Notes under the pieces: model-generated
What the model saw: the letters and a program-made list of their open reading frames with translations, nothing else
Database searches by the model: none
What the model was told of the DNA's origin: nothing
Assembly (NCBI RefSeq): GCF_004795015.1
Contig: NZ_SSBI01000024.1
Location: 1-64,000 of the forward strand
DNA length: 64,000 nt
Source: Streptomyces sp. A1277
Lineage (GTDB): Bacteria; Actinomycetota; Actinomycetes; Streptomycetales; Streptomycetaceae
Reading direction: 5' to 3'
Made by a program: the position numbers and the translations under genes
In this document: piece by piece, positions 16,882-25,294 of the stretch
Position numbering within the stretch: the stretch's first letter is position 1
Layout: the number at the start of each line of letters is the position of its first letter

Positions 16882-18599
16882 CGGATTCGTTGAAGATCTC
16901 CGACTCTGAAGGGAACCGACGGAACAATGCCGCCGACTCACCTGTTGCGTGCGCACCGATACCCGATTCGGACAGCGGGTCATCCCCGCCGTCGACCGTC
17001 CTGGCGGAGGTACTCCCAGGGATTGCCGTCGTCTACGGTGAGGTACCAGGGGAACTGAAGCCTGGTCTGCTGGACTTCGGGCTGGTGTCGGCCACCGATC
17101 GCAGGCAGATCTCCGCAGCCCTCGCCTCGATCGGCAACGCGGCGACCGTGGCCGGAAACCTCGGAGCCGCGCTCTTTAACGCTCAGGGGCTCTACAGAAT
17201 CAGCAGCGCGACACAGTCACTGCTGAATGCCGGTGGAACGCTCGCCATCAAGGATGGCGCGAACCTCGGAGCAGTGATGTATCGGGGCCGCGTCCTTGCT
17301 CAGTCCCGCTTCATTCCCGTTAACGCGGTGAGCGCCGCACAAACCGCCGCCTCGATCGGGCCGGCACTGGCCATGGTTGCCCTGCAGATGCAGCTGAGCG
17401 AGGTGACCAGCCTTGTCAGGACCGGCATCGCGCTGACAAGCCAGGTGCTGGCGTCCATTCGCAAGGAGCAACGGGCCGAGCTCACGGCCTTGGTCGCCAC
17501 GGTGGACCGCGCGATCGGGCAGGCACGAGAGGTCGAATCGGTGCCAACCTCTCTATGGCTCAGCCTCGCGGGGAGTGAAACGGCGCTGCGTAAGCAGCTT
17601 GAGCTGTACCGGCAGAACGTCAACGACCACGTTCGCCAGATCAACCGGCCCGAAGCGCAGAGTCACCGCGAGTACCTTCAGACGAACGCCGAGTCCATCG
17701 TCTTCGACGCCTTCGCACTTCTGGACTCGCTCAAGGCTTGGGTCGGATACAAGACTCTCCAGGCGGGTAGGGCCAGAGACGCAGGCCGTGAAGACGCGGG
17801 TGAGACGAAGTTCGTTGACGTCATCGTGCGCGACACCCGGACCGAGTTCGTCTCCGCCCTCGCCGAGACGACGAGACTCGTCGGCTCGTTGACTCGTGAA
17901 CTGCGCATCATCGCAGAGCTCCCTGGGCGGGACACGTTGGCGCTGCCGGGGAGGCGCAGGGATGCAAGGGCGGCCCGGGAGATCTCTTCCCGGCTTCTCG
18001 AAGCGGTGGAGCCGCTTTCCGACGCCCTCCGTCCGCCGCCCCCCGCACTTGAGGCTCCGGACGTCGTCTGCGCCCCCAAGCCGCTGGACCTCGCGCCCTA
18101 CCTCAACATCCTGCGCTGGTTCCTGGAGGACGGCGAGATCCTGCGGGTTCTCGGGTTTCCTGAGCAGCTCGACGCCCTCGGCCCGATCTCTACGATCCTG
18201 GGCGGAGCAAAGGACAAGGTCGCCGCAGCGCGGGACAGAACCGCAGTGAAGACGATGGTCCTTGTCACGGATCGCCGCATCATCACGGCCAAGGCGAGCT
18301 CGTTCCTTGAGCAGGCTGAGATTCGCCAGGATATCCCGACCGACCACGTGCGGTACGTCCGATCAACCATCACCCCCGACAAGAACGCGCGCATGGCGAT
18401 CGACCTCATCACACGCGACGAGAACAACCGATGGCTTTTCCACGCCGATATCGACAGCGCTCAAGTGGGTGCCCTCGCCGCGGTGCTCAGCGAATCGATG
18501 TCGATCCCGGACGTGGAACGAAATGAGCTTCAACGTCGACGGCCGACCTCCATCGAAGGGGGCACCCAGGCTGTATCCTCCGGATCTAATTCGGAATAG
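16869..18599 (+). CDS. Uncharacterised 576-residue protein with C-terminal PH-like domain
   Basis: Strong GGAGGAG site at 16857-16863 and ATG at 16869. After a disordered Ser/Asp-rich N-terminus (about 1-55), residues about 85-220 are Ala/Gly-rich helical text of membrane-active or coiled-coil type, 220-420 are charged helices, and about 480-560 read like a bacterial PH/YokE-like domain (MVLVTDRRIITAKASS). No signal peptide or definite membrane span. Its base composition is visibly less GC-rich than that of its neighbours, suggesting transfer. Function unknown. Confidence 0.7.
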   Translation: MQDASDSLKISDSEGNRRNNAADSPVACAPIPDSDSGSSPPSTVLAEVLPGIAVVYGEVPGELKPGLLDFGLVSATDRRQISAALASIGNAATVAGNLGAALFNAQGLYRISSATQSLLNAGGTLAIKDGANLGAVMYRGRVLAQSRFIPVNAVSAAQTAASIGPALAMVALQMQLSEVTSLVRTGIALTSQVLASIRKEQRAELTALVATVDRAIGQAREVESVPTSLWLSLAGSETALRKQLELYRQNVNDHVRQINRPEAQSHREYLQTNAESIVFDAFALLDSLKAWVGYKTLQAGRARDAGREDAGETKFVDVIVRDTRTEFVSALAETTRLVGSLTRELRIIAELPGRDTLALPGRRRDARAAREISSRLLEAVEPLSDALRPPPPALEAPDVVCAPKPLDLAPYLNILRWFLEDGEILRVLGFPEQLDALGPISTILGGAKDKVAAARDRTAVKTMVLVTDRRIITAKASSFLEQAEIRQDIPTDHVRYVRSTITPDKNARMAIDLITRDENNRWLFHADIDSAQVGALAAVLSESMSIPDVERNELQRRRPTSIEGGTQAVSSGSNSE

Positions 18600-18792
18600 T
18601 CCATACACCTCCTGGACGCGCGTATATCGTGCTCAAAGATCGCGGGCCAGGCAGCACGCCAGACATCTGCGACGGCTTCAGGAGCGTCAGCAGCGCCAAG
18701 GGGATTGAGCACTAGCCTTCGAATCACCTGATCGTTCGTCGGGCGTGTGGTTGGCTGGCGCCCGGTGGGCACGCATCGGGCCGAGAACGTCT
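18600..18792. other. Gap with possible gene remnant
   Basis: On the minus strand the text is protein-like (NPLGAADAPEAVADVWRAAW) but lies in a frame that overlaps the end of the upstream gene and lacks a credible start. Probably a degenerate fragment. Confidence 0.25.
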
Positions 18793-19341
18793 TCACCATC
18801 CTGAAGGAGCACCCTGGCGCGGTGTCCGAAGCACCCGCTGGTAGCGGAGCTCCGTGAGCGTGGTCCCGTCGTAGTCGTCGTCCTGAACGGCACCGTCAGG
18901 CTGATAGCCGGCCCGCTCGTAGAAGCGCTGAGCGCGTTGGTTGTCACCCAGGACCCACAGGGCTGATACCCCGAAGCCCTGGCCTTTCATCCGAGCGTGA
19001 GCCTCACCCAGGAGGGCCCGACCGATACCGCGGCCGATCAGGTCCGGCGAGACGTACAGGGCGTAGACCTCACCGACCCGTCCCGTATCGGGCACGTCGC
19101 TTCGACACGGCCCGAAGCAGATCCACCCCACCGGGCCACGGTCACCGAGTGCCACGAGGTCCCGTGCCTGTCGTCCGGGCTGAGAGAACCACTGCCTCCG
19201 TTGCTCGGCATCCCCCTCCACCGTCATGGCGTCCAGATACGTCTGCGGAACGATGCCGTCGTACGCCGCTTGCCAGCCTCGGACCCGAATCGCGGAAACC
19301 GCCTCGATGTCGCCCGCGTCCATCTCTCGTACGTGCACCAT
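18793..19341 (-). CDS. GNAT-family N-acetyltransferase
   Basis: 182-residue acetyltransferase starting MVHVREMDAGD. Acetyl-CoA loop SPDLIGRGIGRALLGEAH at about residues 95-112, followed by LWVLGDNQRAQRFYERAGYQ, the usual GNAT C-terminal motif. Substrate unknown. ATG at 19341 chosen because conserved text begins there. Divergent from the Imm-5-like gene with about 40 bp between. Confidence 0.87.
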   Translation of the reverse strand: MVHVREMDAGDIEAVSAIRVRGWQAAYDGIVPQTYLDAMTVEGDAEQRRQWFSQPGRQARDLVALGDRGPVGWICFGPCRSDVPDTGRVGEVYALYVSPDLIGRGIGRALLGEAHARMKGQGFGVSALWVLGDNQRAQRFYERAGYQPDGAVQDDDYDGTTLTELRYQRVLRTPRQGAPSGW

Positions 19342-19381
19342 CGCACCACCGTAAGGGCCCAGGCACCCAGGACGCAGCGCC

Positions 19382-19945
19382 ATGGAAAATGAAACGATGA
19401 CGGGTGAAGCGAGCGCGATCGTTCTGAGCAAGCAGGACCTACGCGAGGTCACCGCGTTCGCCGCGATGTGCGCCGAAGCGGCGCTGGGGACGTTCGAGGC
19501 GGATCAGCCGGACGATTCACGGCCTCGCGACGCCGTCGAAGCCGCGTGGGCGTTCGCCCGGGGCGGCGAACGAGGAAAGGCCCTGCGCGATACGGCGTCG
19601 GCGGCCCTCAAGGCGGCGAAGGGTACGAACACCACGGCTGCCCGTGAGGCGGCTTGGGCGGCGATGTCGGCGGCAGCCGCCGCGTACCTGCACCCGTTGG
19701 CCAAGGCCACCCAGGTCAAGCACATCCTCGGAGCCGGCGCGCATGCGGCCCGAGCGGCGGAACTCGTCGCCGACGACGATCGAAGCGTGGGCTCCCGGCA
19801 CCTTGAGCACGTGGTGCGACGCGCGACGCCGACCGCCGTCGACGTACTCAAGCGCTTCCCGGCGGCGCCGACCGGCGGCGGGCGCGTCGGCGAGCTGGTC
19901 CGCGCACTGGACACGGACCTGCGTGCGCTGACCTTTACGAGGTGA
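19382..19945 (+). CDS. Imm-5-like putative immunity protein
   Basis: 187-residue Ala-rich helical protein matching the actinobacterial Imm-5-like family: CAEAALGTFEADQPDDSRPR, AVEAAWAFARGG and YLHPLAKATQVKHILGAGAH are family landmarks. Such proteins are annotated as putative immunity factors to polymorphic toxins but also occur without one, as here, where no toxin gene is adjacent. Start ATG 19382 or, equally possible, ATG 19397. Its end overlaps the convergent DUF397 gene by 10 bp. Confidence 0.7.
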   Translation: MENETMTGEASAIVLSKQDLREVTAFAAMCAEAALGTFEADQPDDSRPRDAVEAAWAFARGGERGKALRDTASAALKAAKGTNTTAAREAAWAAMSAAAAAYLHPLAKATQVKHILGAGAHAARAAELVADDDRSVGSRHLEHVVRRATPTAVDVLKRFPAAPTGGGRVGELVRALDTDLRALTFTR

Positions 19946-20151
19946 CCCGTGCAGGGGGGCGGTAACCGCCCCTACGGCTGGAGCAGGATCACCTGGAACG
20001 CGTCCCACGCGCTGGGGGCGAGGACGATGACGGGCCCGCCCGCCTGCTTGGAGTCGCGGACGGCTACGGCCCCGGGGACGTTACGGGAGACCTCTACGCA
20101 GTCCTTCTCCAGGGTGCTGTAACTGGACTTGATGAACTGGAACTCACTCAT
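19936..20151 (-). CDS. DUF397 protein (third of three)
   Basis: 71 residues: FQFIKSSYS start motif, CVEVSRNVPGAVAVRDSKQ core and VIVLAPSAWDAFQ end, the DUF397 signature. Last gene of the xre-DUF397-DUF397-DUF397 operon, 10 bp after the second copy. DUF397 proteins partner XRE/DUF5753 regulators (WhiJ- and Scr1/Scr2-type pairs). The tail after the core is longer than in the other two copies and differs from them. Confidence 0.85.
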
Positions 20152-20161
20152 ACAACCCCCC

Positions 20162-20362
20162 TCAGCCGTCGGCTCCTACGCCGGACGGCCTACTCAGCTC
20201 ACGCTGAAAAGCGTCCCACGAGGCAGGGGCGACCACCAGTACACCACCGGTTGCCCGCTTGGAGTCCCGCACGGCGATCGCTCCGGGGACGTTGCGCGCA
20301 ACTTCGACGCACTCCCCGTTTCCACTGCTGTAGCTGGACTTCTGGAAGCAAAGGCTCTTCAT
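20162..20362 (-). CDS. DUF397 protein (second of three)
   Basis: 66 residues with FQKSSYSSGNGECVEVARN, AIAVRDSKR and VVAPASWDAFQ. The Gly-Asn-Gly form of the first motif is the commonest family version. It starts 5 bp after the preceding copy ends. Confidence 0.85.
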   Translation of the reverse strand: MKSLCFQKSSYSSGNGECVEVARNVPGAIAVRDSKRATGGVLVVAPASWDAFQRELSRPSGVGADG

Positions 20363-20366
20363 GCGC

Positions 20367-20558
20367 TCAGCCTTGAATCCTGGTGCCTGCGAGAGCGCTT
20401 TGAAACGCCGCCCACGCGGTGGGGGCGAGGACGATGACAGGGCCGTCCATCTGCTTGGAGTCGCGGACGGCGACGGCGTCAGGGACGTTACAGGCGACCT
20501 CGACGCACTCGCGTTCTGGGGTGCTGTAGCTGGACTTGGCAAACTGGAACACTGTCAT
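20367..20558 (-). CDS. DUF397 protein (first of three)
   Basis: 63 residues: FQFAKSSYSTPERECVEVA, AVAVRDSKQ, VIVLAPTAWAAFQ. Its ATG overlaps the TGA of the XRE gene (ATGA), so the two are translationally coupled, as in known XRE/DUF397 pairs. Confidence 0.88.
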   Translation of the reverse strand: MTVFQFAKSSYSTPERECVEVACNVPDAVAVRDSKQMDGPVIVLAPTAWAAFQSALAGTRIQG

Positions 20559-21445
20559 TCCTTCACTTCCTTGGCGACGTCTTGCATGAACAGGGCCGAG
20601 TCGTGGGGCGACAAGCTCACCTTGACCAGGTGATTGAACACCGTAGCGAACTCAGCGCTCTCCTCCGCGTTCTCGACCCAGATCGTCGACCGAGGGGCGT
20701 CCATGTGCACGACGTCCACCGCCTCATCCTCCCCAAAGGACAGGACGGTGAAAGGGCCACCGATCCCTGCGTTCGCGCCCACCCGGAAGGGCAGGACCTG
20801 GATGTGGACATTGGGCCGCTCGGCCAAGTGGCACAGATGCGCCAACTGACGCGCTATGACTCCGGGACCGCCGACCATTTGGCGCAGTGCGGCCTCCCAG
20901 ATCACCGCGTGGATACGCAGAGGCGTGTCGTCGTAGAGCCGCTGTTGGCGCTTGGCACGCCCCGTAACTACGTCTTCGATCCAGTCGAGATCCTCGCCTG
21001 CCAGGCTGGCGATGCCCAGTGCCCGCGTGTACTCAGGAGTCTGGAACAGACCGGGGACGAGGGCGACTTGCCACTGCCTGATCCTGACCGCAGCATCTTC
21101 CATGGCGATGTACTCCACCTGCGTGGCAAGCGTCGGGGTGTCGTTCCACCAACCCTTCACCCTGCGCCGTTCACGATCCGTTTTGGCAAGTGCCAGCAGG
21201 CCCGCCAGGGCTTTGTCGTCCGCCACGCCGTACAAGTCACACAAGGCTCGAATATCCGGGTCGCGCATGGGAACCCATCCGCTCTCCATCTTCACGACCT
21301 TCGTCTGGGTGGCACTCAGGACCCCGGCCGCTTCGCGCTGCGTCTTGCCTGCCGCTACCCGCAGGCGCTGGAGCTCTCCGCCCAGGCGCCGACCGAGCAC
21401 GGTCGAGACCCGGTTGCCGTTCGCTCTCCTGCCAGATTCCTGCAT
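20555..21445 (-). CDS. XRE-family regulator with DUF5753 domain (WhiJ-like)
   Basis: 296 residues: HTH_XRE domain (about 15-75; LGGELQRLRVAAGKTQREAA) and DUF5753 (about 110-285; VPGLFQTPEYTRALG, LPFRVGANAGIGGPF). ATG at 21445. In Streptomyces this family represses development or antibiotic genes, is antagonised by its DUF397 partner, and often sits next to an anti-sigma-like ATPase, as here. Head of a four-gene operon. Confidence 0.9.
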   Translation of the reverse strand: MQESGRRANGNRVSTVLGRRLGGELQRLRVAAGKTQREAAGVLSATQTKVVKMESGWVPMRDPDIRALCDLYGVADDKALAGLLALAKTDRERRRVKGWWNDTPTLATQVEYIAMEDAAVRIRQWQVALVPGLFQTPEYTRALGIASLAGEDLDWIEDVVTGRAKRQQRLYDDTPLRIHAVIWEAALRQMVGGPGVIARQLAHLCHLAERPNVHIQVLPFRVGANAGIGGPFTVLSFGEDEAVDVVHMDAPRSTIWVENAEESAEFATVFNHLVKVSLSPHDSALFMQDVAKEVKE

Positions 21446-21708
21446 ACAGACCTCCCAGTGAACGACACCAGTGTTGCAGCTAGTTGGCCCTCGCTCACAC
21501 ACATGTAACCCGTACGGGGAATATATGTCCCGCACTCTTGAGTCCTCGGCGTCCGAGCCGCTACGTTCAGCATCGCCCCGGTCACCCACCGGCACCGCCC
21601 GGCGGAAGCGCACCGCCCTGCCCAACCGCAACCGCAACCGCGCGCAGGCCCGGCACTGCCACCGCCGCCCACCACCCACCGCACCCGACCCCAGAAAGGC
21701 GCGCGACC

Positions 21709-22176
21709 ATGACCGCAGCCCCCGAAGAGACGCCCGTCCCCGAGCCCCCGCTCCACGAGGACCGCCTCGACTACACGCCCACCGCCCGCAGCGTCTCCCT
21801 CGCCCGCCGGCGCGCCGCGCGACTCGTCACCGCCTGGGGGCACCCACAGCGCGCCGGAGAAGTAGCCCTCCTGGTCAGCGAGTTGGCCACCAACGCCCTG
21901 CTGCACGGCAGCCTCCGCGGCCGTCTCTTCCGGGTGCATCTCACCCTCACCGCCGACGCGCTCCGTGTCGAGGTCACCGACCCCCGGGGCGAGCGTCTGC
22001 CCGGCATTCGCTCGGCCGACAGCGACGAGTGCTACGGGCGCGGGCTCCTCATCGTGGACGCGATCGCCGACCGGTGGGGGGTTGAACCGCTCACCGTCGG
22101 GAAGACCGTGTTCGCCGAACTCGCTCTTCGTCACCCGGCCCTGCTGATGGTGCGCTCCACACCGCACGCGGGGTGA
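21709..22176 (+). CDS. Anti-sigma-factor-like ATP-binding protein (HATPase_c)
   Basis: 155-residue GHKL ATPase of the RsbW/SpoIIAB type: N-box LLVSELATNALLHG (about residues 48-61), G1 VEVTDPRGE (about 85), G2 GRGLLIVDAIADRWGV (about 108). ATG at 21709 with AGAAAGG upstream. No kinase-target partner is next to it. Divergent from the XRE operon, completing the ATPase/XRE/DUF397 trio seen at whiJ-like loci. Confidence 0.87.
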   Translation: MTAAPEETPVPEPPLHEDRLDYTPTARSVSLARRRAARLVTAWGHPQRAGEVALLVSELATNALLHGSLRGRLFRVHLTLTADALRVEVTDPRGERLPGIRSADSDECYGRGLLIVDAIADRWGVEPLTVGKTVFAELALRHPALLMVRSTPHAG

Positions 22177-22184
22177 GGTCCGCG

Positions 22185-22727
22185 TCAGTCCTCGTCCGCG
22201 TCCGCACGGTTCAGGGCATCGGCGATCATGCGGACGGCGAACTCACGGTCGTCGGCGATGCGGTTGATCTGCTCCGCGAGCAGGAACGCGGTGGCCTCCA
22301 GAGGCGTCATCTCCGCGATCGTCCAGTCTCCGTACTGCTTGCGCCACAGGTTGGGGCTCAGACCGGTGCCCGCGGCGACGACCAGGGCGGTCATGGTGGG
22401 AATGACCTCCCGGGGAACGCTCCTCGGCATCCTGCGCATCGAGGTCACGAAGCCGGGCACCACGTACTCGATGACGTCCTTGTCGTGCTCTTCGTGAGCC
22501 TTCCGCAGCCAGGTCATGAACATGTAGATGATCGTGCACGTGCCGTCGAGTACGTCATCGATTCCGCCGGGGCCCAGGGAAGCGGTGAACTGCTCGATCA
22601 GCACCTTGTGTTCGGGATCGGACGCGGTGCCGCCCTCGTAGACGCTCTTGAGCCGGGAGTCGATCATCAGGAGCGCCGCGTCCACGTCGCCGGCGGGAGC
22701 GTGCTTGGGGTCGCAAGTCGAAGTCAC
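22185..22727 (-). CDS. Conserved hypothetical protein
   Basis: 180-residue soluble, mostly helical protein (MIDSRLKSVYEGG near residue 21, IIYMFMTWLRKAHEEHDKD in the middle, AEQINRIADDREFAVRMIAD near the end). No domain recognised. It ends 9 bp from the ATPase gene in convergent orientation. The acidic composition and lack of membrane segments suggest a cytoplasmic protein. Confidence 0.7.
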   Translation of the reverse strand: MTSTCDPKHAPAGDVDAALLMIDSRLKSVYEGGTASDPEHKVLIEQFTASLGPGGIDDVLDGTCTIIYMFMTWLRKAHEEHDKDVIEYVVPGFVTSMRRMPRSVPREVIPTMTALVVAAGTGLSPNLWRKQYGDWTIAEMTPLEATAFLLAEQINRIADDREFAVRMIADALNRADADED

Positions 22728-22853
22728 GGCATTTCTCCCTCGGTTGACTGCGTTCAGTAGCGCGCCGCGTCCTTACAGTAGTCGTCGTACGAGGCGGCGG
22801 TGCGGGTCCGCGAAAGTTGTATCCGGACCACCTCACACGCCCCGGGCATGGCA

Positions 22854-22884
22854 GAGGGCCCGCGCAGACTTCACGCGGGCCCCT
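22854..22884. terminator. Terminator hairpin after bkdC
   Basis: GAGGGCCCGCG (22854-22864) pairs with CGCGGGCCCCTC (22873-22884), 23 bp beyond the bkdC stop on the minus strand. Confidence 0.75.
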
Positions 22885-22906
22885 CACACACGTACCGCGA
22901 AGGCGC

Positions 22907-24301
22907 CTACGCCCAGGTGATCAGCCGCTTCGGCTGCTCCAGGATCGCGGCGATGTCCGCCAGGAACTTGGAGCCCAGCTCGCCGTCGATCAGACGGTGG
23001 TCGAACGACAGGGCCAGCGTCGTCACCTGACGCGGCTTCACCTTGCCCTTGTGGACCCAGGGCTGGAGCTTGATCGCGCCGACCGCGAGGATCGCGGACT
23101 CGCCCGGGTTGAGGATCGGCGTACCGGTGTCGACGCCGAAGACGCCCACGTTGGTGATGGTCACCGTGCCGCCCGCCATCGCGGCCGGAGACGTCTTGCC
23201 TTCGCGGGCCGTGGCGACCAGCTCGCCCAGGGACGCGGCCAGCTGCGGGAGCGTCCGGTCGTGGGCGTCCTTGATGTTCGGGACGATCAGGCCGCGCGGA
23301 GTGGCGGCGGCGATGCCCAGGTTCACGTAGTGCTTCTGGACGATCTCCTGGTTCGCCTCGTCCCAGACCGCGTTGACCCCGGGGTTCCGCTTGATCGCGA
23401 CCAGGAGGGCCTTGGCGATGATGAGGAGCGGGTTGACCCGCACCCCCGCCATGTCCTTGTCCTCCTTCAGCTCCGCCACCAGTTTCATCGTGCGCGTCAC
23501 ATCGACGGTCACGAACTCGGTGACGTGCGGAGCCGTGAACGCGCTGCCGACCATCGCCTGCGCGATCGCCTTGCGCACGCCCTTGACCGGGATACGGGTC
23601 TCCCGGGCGCCGGCCGGGACAGGAGCCTCGACGGGCACCGTGGGCTCGACGGACGGCTCCGGAACCGAAGGCGCCACCGGCGTCGCCGCCGCGTGCACGT
23701 CCTCGCGGGTGATGACGCCGCCCGCGCCGGTCGGGGTGACCGTCGCCAGGTCGATGCCCAGGTCCTTCGCGAGCTTGCGCACCGGCGGCTTGGCCAGCGG
23801 GCGGGCCTCCGGGATCGCGGCGGTGCCCTGGCCGTTCAGCTCGGCCTGGACCGCGGCGGGCGCGGCAGCCGGGGGTGCGGTCTCGGCGCCCTTGCGGGCC
23901 CGCCGCTTCGTGGAGGACTCGGCCACGCCGTAACCCACCAGGACCGGCTGGCGGCCCTTCGGCGCCTCTTCGGCCTCGGGAGCCGCAGGCGCAACAGGCT
24001 CAGCAGCCGGCTCCGCGTCACCCGAACCCGGCGCCACGTCCACCGCGATGATCACCTGGCCGACGTCGACGGTGGTGCCCTCGGGGAAGCGCAGTTCGTG
24101 GACGACCCCGTCGAACGGGATCGGGAGCTCCACGGCGGCCTTCGCCGTCTCGACCTCGCAGACGACCTGGCCGTCGGTGACGGTGTCGCCGGGCTGGACG
24201 AACCACTTGAGGATCTCGGCCTCGGTCAGTCCCTCGCCCACGTCGGGCATCTTGAACTCACGGAAGCGAGCAGCGTTGGAAGTGTCGGTCATCGTAGTCA
24301 C
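22907..24301 (-). CDS. bkdC: Branched-chain 2-oxoacid dehydrogenase E2 (operon 1)
   Basis: 464-residue dihydrolipoamide acyltransferase core of the complex. Lipoyl domain with modified Lys in CEVETAKAAVEL (about residue 53), Ala/Pro linker, E3/E1-binding domain (VRKLAKDLGIDLATVTPTG, about 165-200), and catalytic domain ending in SFDHRLIDGELG with the HRxxDG motif. Transfers branched acyl groups to CoA, giving starter units for fatty acids and polyketides. Last gene of bkdABC, 10 bp after bkdB. Confidence 0.92.
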   Translation of the reverse strand: MTTMTDTSNAARFREFKMPDVGEGLTEAEILKWFVQPGDTVTDGQVVCEVETAKAAVELPIPFDGVVHELRFPEGTTVDVGQVIIAVDVAPGSGDAEPAAEPVAPAAPEAEEAPKGRQPVLVGYGVAESSTKRRARKGAETAPPAAAPAAVQAELNGQGTAAIPEARPLAKPPVRKLAKDLGIDLATVTPTGAGGVITREDVHAAATPVAPSVPEPSVEPTVPVEAPVPAGARETRIPVKGVRKAIAQAMVGSAFTAPHVTEFVTVDVTRTMKLVAELKEDKDMAGVRVNPLLIIAKALLVAIKRNPGVNAVWDEANQEIVQKHYVNLGIAAATPRGLIVPNIKDAHDRTLPQLAASLGELVATAREGKTSPAAMAGGTVTITNVGVFGVDTGTPILNPGESAILAVGAIKLQPWVHKGKVKPRQVTTLALSFDHRLIDGELGSKFLADIAAILEQPKRLITWA

Positions 24302-24311
24302 GCCCCTGTCC

Positions 24312-25292
24312 TCAGTACGCCAGCGAGCGGTCGACGGCGTCGAGCACGCGGTCGAGGCCCGGCAGGTACTCGTCCTCCAGCCGCGCCGGCGGGTACGGGA
24401 CGTGGTAGCCGCCGACCCTCAGCACGGGCGCCTCCAGGTGGTAGAAGCACCGCTCCGTGATGCGGGCGGCGATCTCGGCCCCGGAGCCGTAGAAGACCGG
24501 CGCCTCGTGGACCACGACCAGGCGGCGGGTCTTCTCGACGGATGCCTGGATGGTGTCGAAGTCGATCGGGGACATCGAGCGCAGGTCCACGACCTCGATC
24601 GACTTGCCCTCCTCCTGGGCGGCCGCGGCGGCCTCCAGGCAGACCTTCACCATCGGGCCGTACGCGGCGAGCGTGAGGTCCGTGCCGGTGCGGGCGACGG
24701 ACGCGGCGTGCAGCGCGCCGGGGATGGAGTCGGTGTCGACCTCGCCCTTGTCCCAGTAGCGGCGCTTCGGCTCGAAGAAGATGACCGGGTCGTCGCTCTG
24801 GACGGCCTGCTGCATCATCCAGTACGCGTCCGACGCGTTGGACGGGGAGACCACCTTCAGGCCCGCGACGTGCGCGAACAGCGCCTCGGGCGACTCGCTG
24901 TGGTGCTCGACGGCTCCGATGCCGCCGCCGTAGGGAATCCGCACGACGACCGGGAGCTTGATCTTGCCGAGCGCGCGGGCGTGCATCTTCGCGAGCTGCG
25001 TGACGATCTGGTCGTACGCGGGGAAGACGAAGCCGTCGAACTGGATCTCCACGACGGGCCGGTAGCCGCGCAGGGCCAGGCCGATCGCCGTACCGACGAT
25101 GCCGGACTCGGCGAGCGGGGTGTCGATGACCCGGTCCTCGCCGAAGTCCTTCTGGAGGCCGTCGGTGATCCGGAAGACCCCGCCCAGCTTGCCGACGTCC
25201 TCGCCCATGATGAGGACCTTGGGGTCGGTGTCGAGGGCCTTGCGCAGCGACTCGTTGAGCGCCTTCGCGATGGACATCTTTTCCACGGCCAT
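24312..25292 (-). CDS. bkdB: Branched-chain 2-oxoacid dehydrogenase E1 beta (operon 1)
   Basis: 326-residue beta subunit of the thiamine-diphosphate E1: GEDVGKLGGVFRITDGL near residue 30, TPLAESGIVGTAIGLA, and VVRIPYGGGIGAVEHHSESPE near 125, all diagnostic. Starts 2 bp after the bkdA stop. Forms the alpha2beta2 decarboxylase that hands the acyl group to BkdC. Confidence 0.93.
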   Translation of the reverse strand: MAVEKMSIAKALNESLRKALDTDPKVLIMGEDVGKLGGVFRITDGLQKDFGEDRVIDTPLAESGIVGTAIGLALRGYRPVVEIQFDGFVFPAYDQIVTQLAKMHARALGKIKLPVVVRIPYGGGIGAVEHHSESPEALFAHVAGLKVVSPSNASDAYWMMQQAVQSDDPVIFFEPKRRYWDKGEVDTDSIPGALHAASVARTGTDLTLAAYGPMVKVCLEAAAAAQEEGKSIEVVDLRSMSPIDFDTIQASVEKTRRLVVVHEAPVFYGSGAEIAARITERCFYHLEAPVLRVGGYHVPYPPARLEDEYLPGLDRVLDAVDRSLAY

Positions 25293-25294
25293 GG

